Origin: CAYMRB01 sp964392615
GTDB taxonomy: Bacteria; Planctomycetota; UBA8108
Direction of reading: 5' to 3'
Assembly (NCBI GenBank): GCA_964392615.1
Contig: CAYMRB010000338.1
Span: forward strand, 1-11,356
DNA length: 11,356 nucleotides
Position 1 is the first letter of the stretch, and the number at the start of each line of letters is the position of its first letter. Made by a program: the position numbers and the translations under genes. Shown here one piece after another: positions 6,956 to 11,356 of this stretch. The notes beneath the pieces were generated by a model. It ran no database searches and was not told where the DNA came from. It saw only the letters and a list, made by a program, of their open reading frames with translations.

Positions 6956-9439
6956 GTGCATCGGACGATCGGGATCGCGCTCGTCGTTTCTGCCGTCGTG
7001 GGCCTGACGGTGCTGCTCGTCGTCTGGCCGGCGCCCACCTCCGATACGGTCGCTCCCCCCGAGTTCAGCCGCGATCGCGGTCTCTATCGGCAGACCTTCG
7101 AGGTCTCCCTCTCGTCGTCGACTCCCGGCGCGACGATCCACTACACGATGGACGGTCGCGCGCCGACCGCAAGGAGCCCGGCATGGGAGGCACCGCTCGT
7201 GGTCGATCGGACGACGTGCGTGCGAGCGATCGCGTTGCGGGCCGACCTGAAGCCCTCTCGTGTCGTCACCCGGACCTTCATCCTCCTCGACGACGCCCTA
7301 TCGCAGAAGCGCCCCGCGGAGTACCCGAACGGCGACTACGAAATGGATCCCGACGTCGTCCGCGCCGGGCCGTTCCGCGATCGCGACGGTGAACTGTTCG
7401 ACGTGGCCGACGCGCTGCGGGCGATTCCGACGATGTCCGTCGTCATGGATCCTGCGGCTCTGTTCGGTCGCCGGGGGATCTACTCGAATCCCGGCGAGCA
7501 AGGGGCGGCGTGGGAACGACCGGCATCGATCGAGTACATCGACCCGGCCGGCTCCGGCTTCCAGGTCGACTGCGGCATCCGCATGCACGGTGGGTGGAGC
7601 CGCAGCCCCGAGTTCGTGAAGCACTCGTTCCGCCTCTACTTCCGCAAGCGCTACGGGCCGGCGAAGCTGCGCTATCCGCTCTTTCCCGATACCGAGGTCG
7701 AGCACTTCGACAAGCTCGTCCTGCGCGCCGGCTCCGACGACAGCTGGGTCAATCCGTTCAACGGGTGGATGCTGCCCATGGCGCAGTACCTGCGCGACCA
7801 GTTCGCGCGCGACACGCAGAGGGACATGGGCCGGCTGGCACCGCACGGGCGCTTCGTCCACCTCTACCTCAACGGCCTGTACTGGGGTCTGTACAACTGC
7901 ATCGGGAGGCCCGACGCCGACTTCCTCTCCGCCCATCTCGGCGGCGATGACGGCGAGTTCGACGTGATCAAGACTGGCGGCGACGTCCAGGACGGTGATC
8001 GCGTCGCGTGGGACACAGCACTGCACCTCACCGATACCGACCTGTCGTCGGACGCCGCGTACCGCGAGATGCGGCAGTACATCGACGTCGACAATCTGAT
8101 CGACTACTGCCTCGTCAACATCTACATCGCGAATGTCGACTGGCCCCACAACAACTGGTGTACGGGGCGACGGCGCCAGACCGGAGCGGGATTCCTGTTC
8201 TTCTCGTGGGATGCGGAAGAGGTGCTGTACCACCCTCCCAACCCCGAGGTGGACGTCTACTGCGACCGAACGGGGGTCGACGCCGACGGCTCGCCGGGCA
8301 GGCTGTACGCTCGCCTCAGACAGAACGCCGAGTTTCGGCTGCGCTGCGCCGATCGCGCACACGCGCACTTCTTTCGAGGCGGAGCCCTGACGCCCGAGGC
8401 CGTCGACGCTCGCTGGATGGCCCGTGCCGCGGAGATCGACCGGGCCATCGTCGCCGAGTCGGCCCGCTGGGGCGATCTGCACCGAGAGGAGCCCTTCACG
8501 CGCGACGGAGAATGGCTCGCGGAGCAGCGCTACTTGAGAACGCGCTATTTCGCGGTGGAGCGTGGCCAGAATCGCTCGGAGATCGTCTTGAGCCAATTGC
8601 GCGCCGCTGGCCTCTATCCCGAGGTCGCGGCGCCGAGATTCGACCTCGACAAGAGCGATGTCGGTAGCGTTGCCCGGCTGACGATCACCGCACCGGAGTC
8701 GGGAGTCGTCTACTCACCGCTCGTGGCGACCGGAGCCTCGTGTCGCGTGCTGGTTCCCGCGAACGGCGCCCTGGGACAGGCGTGGACGGCCGCGGACTTC
8801 GACGATCGCCGCTGGATCGAAGGGACCACCGCTGTCGGCTACGAGCGACAGGACGGCTACGAGGAGCTGATCGGCACGGATGTCGGGGATCGCCTCGAGC
8901 ACTCCGATCAGTCGACGTTCATCCGCATCGGCTTCGAGGTGGCGGCCCTCGATCCGATCGTTTCGCTGCGGCTCAAGATGCGATACGACGACGGCTTCGT
9001 CGCGTATCTGAACGGGGTCGAGATCGCGCGGCGGAACGCCCCGGACTCGCCAGCCTGGAGCTCCGCAGCGACGAGCGATCACGAGGCCGAGGCCTACGAG
9101 ACTTGCGAAGTCGGCGACGCCGCTCGCCGCGCCCTTCGCGCCGGCGCGAACGTGCTGGCGATCCAAGGGTTGAACAGCGACAACCTGTCGAGCTCCGACT
9201 TCCTGATCCTGCCGCAGCTCGAGGCCGGCTTCGACGCGGGGGACCCGTCGCCGCACGTGGCGATCCACTACACGCTCGACGGCACCGATCCGCGGCTTGC
9301 GGGCGGCGCTGTCGCGCCGACAGCCGCCACCTACACCTCTCCGATCGCGCTGCCGGCCGACGTCACGGTGAGGGCGCGCGTGCGAAATCGGGGCCAGTGG
9401 AGCGCTCTCGCCGAGGTCGGACCGCTGCGCGAACGATAG
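6956..9439 (+). CDS. CotH2: CotH-family protein with N-terminal anchor, chitobiase-like and jelly-roll modules
   Basis: An 827-residue protein from GTG 6956. Residues 4-24 (TIGIALVVSAVVGLTVLLVV) are a hydrophobic signal peptide or anchor with no lipobox Cys, so the protein is exported and possibly membrane-tethered. Next is a chitobiase C-terminal-like sandwich (about 37-105, IHYTMDGRAP at 61). The CotH domain covers about 150-540: CGIRMHGGWSRSPEFVKHSF (206-225), LYLNGLYWGLYN, NVDWPHNNW (393-401) and FSWDAEEV (416-423). The last is the WDAE form seen in one CotH sub-type, unlike WDFD in CotH1. A galactose-binding-like jelly roll follows (about 588-765, FDDRRW at 615, YDDGFVAYLNG at 677). The final segment, IHYTLDGTDPRLAGG (770-784) onward, completes a chitobiase-like module whose first strands (APRFDLDKSDV, LTITAPESG) precede the jelly roll. 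There is no dockerin or lamin-tail domain. It is likely the third gene of the rbsK operon. Kinase activity is inferred from the family. Confidence 0.88.
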   Translation: MHRTIGIALVVSAVVGLTVLLVVWPAPTSDTVAPPEFSRDRGLYRQTFEVSLSSSTPGATIHYTMDGRAPTARSPAWEAPLVVDRTTCVRAIALRADLKPSRVVTRTFILLDDALSQKRPAEYPNGDYEMDPDVVRAGPFRDRDGELFDVADALRAIPTMSVVMDPAALFGRRGIYSNPGEQGAAWERPASIEYIDPAGSGFQVDCGIRMHGGWSRSPEFVKHSFRLYFRKRYGPAKLRYPLFPDTEVEHFDKLVLRAGSDDSWVNPFNGWMLPMAQYLRDQFARDTQRDMGRLAPHGRFVHLYLNGLYWGLYNCIGRPDADFLSAHLGGDDGEFDVIKTGGDVQDGDRVAWDTALHLTDTDLSSDAAYREMRQYIDVDNLIDYCLVNIYIANVDWPHNNWCTGRRRQTGAGFLFFSWDAEEVLYHPPNPEVDVYCDRTGVDADGSPGRLYARLRQNAEFRLRCADRAHAHFFRGGALTPEAVDARWMARAAEIDRAIVAESARWGDLHREEPFTRDGEWLAEQRYLRTRYFAVERGQNRSEIVLSQLRAAGLYPEVAAPRFDLDKSDVGSVARLTITAPESGVVYSPLVATGASCRVLVPANGALGQAWTAADFDDRRWIEGTTAVGYERQDGYEELIGTDVGDRLEHSDQSTFIRIGFEVAALDPIVSLRLKMRYDDGFVAYLNGVEIARRNAPDSPAWSSAATSDHEAEAYETCEVGDAARRALRAGANVLAIQGLNSDNLSSSDFLILPQLEAGFDAGDPSPHVAIHYTLDGTDPRLAGGAVAPTAATYTSPIALPADVTVRARVRNRGQWSALAEVGPLRER

Positions 9440-9440
9440 A

Positions 9441-9453
9441 CCGCGACGCGCGG
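9441..9453. terminator. Possible small bidirectional hairpin between convergent genes
   Basis: CCGCG-ACG-CGCGG forms a 5-bp GC stem with a 3-base loop in the 21-base gap between the convergent CotH2 and redox-fusion genes. No T-run is present on either strand, so it would be at most a weak or factor-assisted terminator. Confidence 0.2.
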
Positions 9454-9460
9454 AACCGGA

Positions 9461-11356
9461 CTACTCCGCGAGCAAGGCCTCCACCGCCCGCTCGACCTCG
9501 CGATTCGCGAGATCGGCCACGCGCAGCTTGCCCTCGCGATCGATGAGGTAGTAGTCCGGATAGCCGTCGACCTTCCACGCCTTGACGGTCTGGCCGGCGT
9601 CATCGACCGCGATCGGGTAGTCGATCCCCTCCGATTCGACGAACGCGGCGACCTTCTCCGCTTTCGAGCTCGTGTGGATGCCGAGTACGACGAGGCCGCG
9701 ATCGCGGTGCTTCGTCCAGAGCTTCTTCAGCTTCGGAATCGCGGCGCGGCATGGGCCGCACCACGTGCCCCAGAAGTCGATCAGCACGACCTTGCCGCGC
9801 AGCCTGTCGAGCACCAGCGGCTCCCCCGCCGTGTTGTGCCACGACTCGATGAACAACGCGGGAGGCGCGCGATTCTCCATCGCGTCCTTGGCCGCCTTCG
9901 TCGCGTCGCGCCGCTCGCGGCGAAACGCCGTCGCTCTTCGCTTCGGCGCCGCGGTGGCCGTGCCGAGCCCCTCGATCCACTGACGCACGACGCGCAGCGC
10001 CTTCTCGTCGCGCAGCGCGGTCGCGAACGTCGGCATCTGCTGCGGTCCGCGACGGTTCATGCGCAGGAGGAGCTCCGACCGCTCCGGGTGCCCCGGAGCG
10101 ATGACCTTCGAGTCCGCCGGTCCGAGACGCCCCTGCCCCGGCTCGTGGTCGACGAGGAACGCATCGGCGAGCGGCGTGTGATAGCGCAGATCCGCCTGCG
10201 CGCTCGCCGCACCACCGGGAGCGTGGCACATTGCGCAGTTGACCTCGAGGTACGCGCGCGCCAGCCGATCGAGCGGCACGGTGTCATGCTCCCAGTCCGG
10301 GTACGCCTCGAGCCCCGGGACCGCGCCGAGCCTCTCGGTGAACACGCCGAGGCCGTCGAGCACCGCGAGCTGGTGGGCGCGAGCGCCCCCGTAGTCGTGC
10401 ACGCGATTCAGCTGCCGCGTGTTGAGGCCGAGCGCCGACCCCGCTTGCTCGGTGTGGCAGGTCGCGCAGTCGGAGCGGCTCGGGAAGTACCAGCTCTGCT
10501 CGATGTCTCCCGCGGGCGTCGCGACCTCGACCGTCGTCTCGAGCGCGGCGTCGAGCAGCGTCGCATCGCTGCGGTCGGCATTCCATCGGTACGTGTAGCC
10601 GGTCCAACCGCGGTCGGCATGCACGAGGAGACGCGTCTCGAGCAGGTGCTCGTCGCCCGGCTTCGCGGGCTCGCCGCCACCGCGCCGGCGCGGCAGCGCG
10701 AACGTCTTGACGAGGACCGTGCCGACCGGGAACTTCCACGGCCCGCGCGCGCTGAACTCGACGCTGCCGGCCTTCGGCAGCGCGAGCCAGCGCCGCTTGG
10801 CGGCGTGGTCCGACCAGAGCGGCACGTTGACCGAGTACGGGATCAGCCCCGGCGCCGGCTCGAGCCCGTCGCTCGAAGCGACGAAGAGCCCGGTTTCGGA
10901 CAGTCGGCGCGGGAATCGCGGCAGGCTGTCGGCCCTCGCGGTCGCTTCCGGAGCGGCGCGGCGAAAGCGCCAGATGTGACCGTCGAACGCGCAGAAGCAC
11001 ACCTCGCCGTCCTCGTCCTCGCCGAACGCGCTGACCGGCAGCTTCGTCGTCGCGATCAGCTCGTTCGTCGTCGCCACCTTGCCGTCGTAGCGCAGCGCCC
11101 ACACGTTGAAGCTCGCGTAGTCCGCGTACAGGTACGCGCCGAACAGCTCGGGCAATCGCTCGCCGCGGTACACGACGCCACCGGTGATCGACTTGCCGTC
11201 GCGGTGGTGGTACTCGTGAACGGGATCGATCAGCGCATCGGTGCTCGGCGCGGTCTTCGGGTTGAACGCGTGGCGACCTTCGCGGGCGTTCCAGCCGTAG
11301 TTGCCGCCCTTGACGATGATGTTGATCTCCTCCCACAGCCCCTGGCCGACGTCGCC
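9461..11356 (-). CDS. PQQ-type sugar dehydrogenase / diheme cytochrome c / TlpA-like thioredoxin fusion, 5'-truncated
   Basis: The frame is open from the right edge (11356) to the TAG at 9461-9463, giving 631 residues with the N-terminus missing. The first about 130 residues are the end of a glucose/sorbosone-dehydrogenase beta-propeller (GDVGQGLWEEIN, GGNYGWNAREG, ITGGVVYRG, FGAYLYADY, GHIWRFR). Next is a region resembling SO2930-type diheme cytochromes (RFPRRLSETGLF, GLIPYSVNVPLWSD, FPVGTVLVKTF, LETRLLV, YTYRWNADRSDATLLD) with two heme sites: CATCH at 10454-10468 followed by GLNTRQLNR, and CAMCH at 10223-10237 followed by APGG. The cytochrome ends at MPTFA and VRQWIEGL. A charged linker of about 40 residues (KRRATAFRRERRDATKAA) leads to a TlpA/AhpC-like thioredoxin domain with VVLIDFWGTWCGPC (WCGPC at 9749-9763) and the cis-Pro segment VDGYPDYYLID. 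The protein must act in the periplasm. Sugar or alcohol oxidation passing electrons to the hemes is inferred from families. The thioredoxin partner is unknown. Confidence 0.88.
   Translation of the reverse strand, partial: GDVGQGLWEEINIIVKGGNYGWNAREGRHAFNPKTAPSTDALIDPVHEYHHRDGKSITGGVVYRGERLPELFGAYLYADYASFNVWALRYDGKVATTNELIATTKLPVSAFGEDEDGEVCFCAFDGHIWRFRRAAPEATARADSLPRFPRRLSETGLFVASSDGLEPAPGLIPYSVNVPLWSDHAAKRRWLALPKAGSVEFSARGPWKFPVGTVLVKTFALPRRRGGGEPAKPGDEHLLETRLLVHADRGWTGYTYRWNADRSDATLLDAALETTVEVATPAGDIEQSWYFPSRSDCATCHTEQAGSALGLNTRQLNRVHDYGGARAHQLAVLDGLGVFTERLGAVPGLEAYPDWEHDTVPLDRLARAYLEVNCAMCHAPGGAASAQADLRYHTPLADAFLVDHEPGQGRLGPADSKVIAPGHPERSELLLRMNRRGPQQMPTFATALRDEKALRVVRQWIEGLGTATAAPKRRATAFRRERRDATKAAKDAMENRAPPALFIESWHNTAGEPLVLDRLRGKVVLIDFWGTWCGPCRAAIPKLKKLWTKHRDRGLVVLGIHTSSKAEKVAAFVESEGIDYPIAVDDAGQTVKAWKVDGYPDYYLIDREGKLRVADLANREVERAVEALLAE

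Noticed and set aside
7298..8596. A 432-residue antisense open frame inside CotH2
   Set aside because: Its Val/Asp/Arg-biased composition is typical of the reverse frame of a GC-rich gene, and it has no recognisable motif. The plus strand encodes the conserved CotH motifs.
1..11356. Defence island, toxin-antitoxin module, CRISPR array, insertion sequence or prophage
   Set aside because: No transposase, integrase, nuclease, restriction, reverse-transcriptase or regularly spaced repeat is visible. The lone ribbon-helix-helix gene has no toxin partner and pairs with an SPFH gene instead.

Overview
The window is a GC-rich, densely coding bacterial segment. It holds eight protein genes: two cut by the window edges and six complete. 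I see no rRNA, tRNA, CRISPR array, transposase or integrase. The combination of large secreted CotH-kinase proteins, lamin-tail domains, chitobiase-like beta-sandwiches, a C-terminal dockerin-type repeat of the 'DGRIDVSDAF...LLGYLFQAG' style and a PQQ-dehydrogenase/diheme-cytochrome fusion is typical of marine or soil Planctomycetota assemblies. That assignment is an inference; related PVC or Myxococcota-like lineages are not excluded.

Layout. (1) Positions 1-756, plus strand: the C-terminal part of an SPFH/Band 7 membrane-scaffold protein, followed at once by a small Arc/ribbon-helix-helix protein, probably co-transcribed. (2) Positions 788-1185, plus strand: a good sigma70-like promoter and a compact SET-domain protein lysine methyltransferase. 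(3) Positions 1208-4795, minus strand: a 1195-residue secreted CotH-kinase protein (called CotH1 here) with two lamin-tail domains, two chitobiase-like modules, a galactose-binding-like jelly roll and a C-terminal dockerin. (4) Positions 4796-5167: a 372-base divergent intergenic region with a striking long hairpin. (5) Positions 5168-9439, plus strand: ribokinase (rbsK), a class I SAM methyltransferase, and a second CotH-family protein (CotH2, membrane-anchored or secreted), with gaps of 13 and 74 bases that suggest one operon. (6) Positions 9461-11356, minus strand, 5' end beyond the window: a fusion of a PQQ-type sugar dehydrogenase beta-propeller, an SO2930-type diheme cytochrome c region and a TlpA-like thioredoxin domain.

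How the genes may work together. Most of the coding capacity goes to envelope or extracellular proteins: CotH1, CotH2, the redox fusion and the SPFH scaffold. The two CotH proteins belong to different CotH sub-types (WDFD versus WDAE motif). They nevertheless share a recognisable jelly-roll module, which sits in a different host domain in each protein, so they look assembled by module shuffling. Ribokinase and the methyltransferase are cytoplasmic and have no obvious mechanistic link to CotH2 beyond gene order. No defence system, secondary-metabolite cluster or mobile element is visible. The items most worth following up are the nested module in the CotH pair, the cytochrome-thioredoxin fusion and the hairpin upstream of rbsK.
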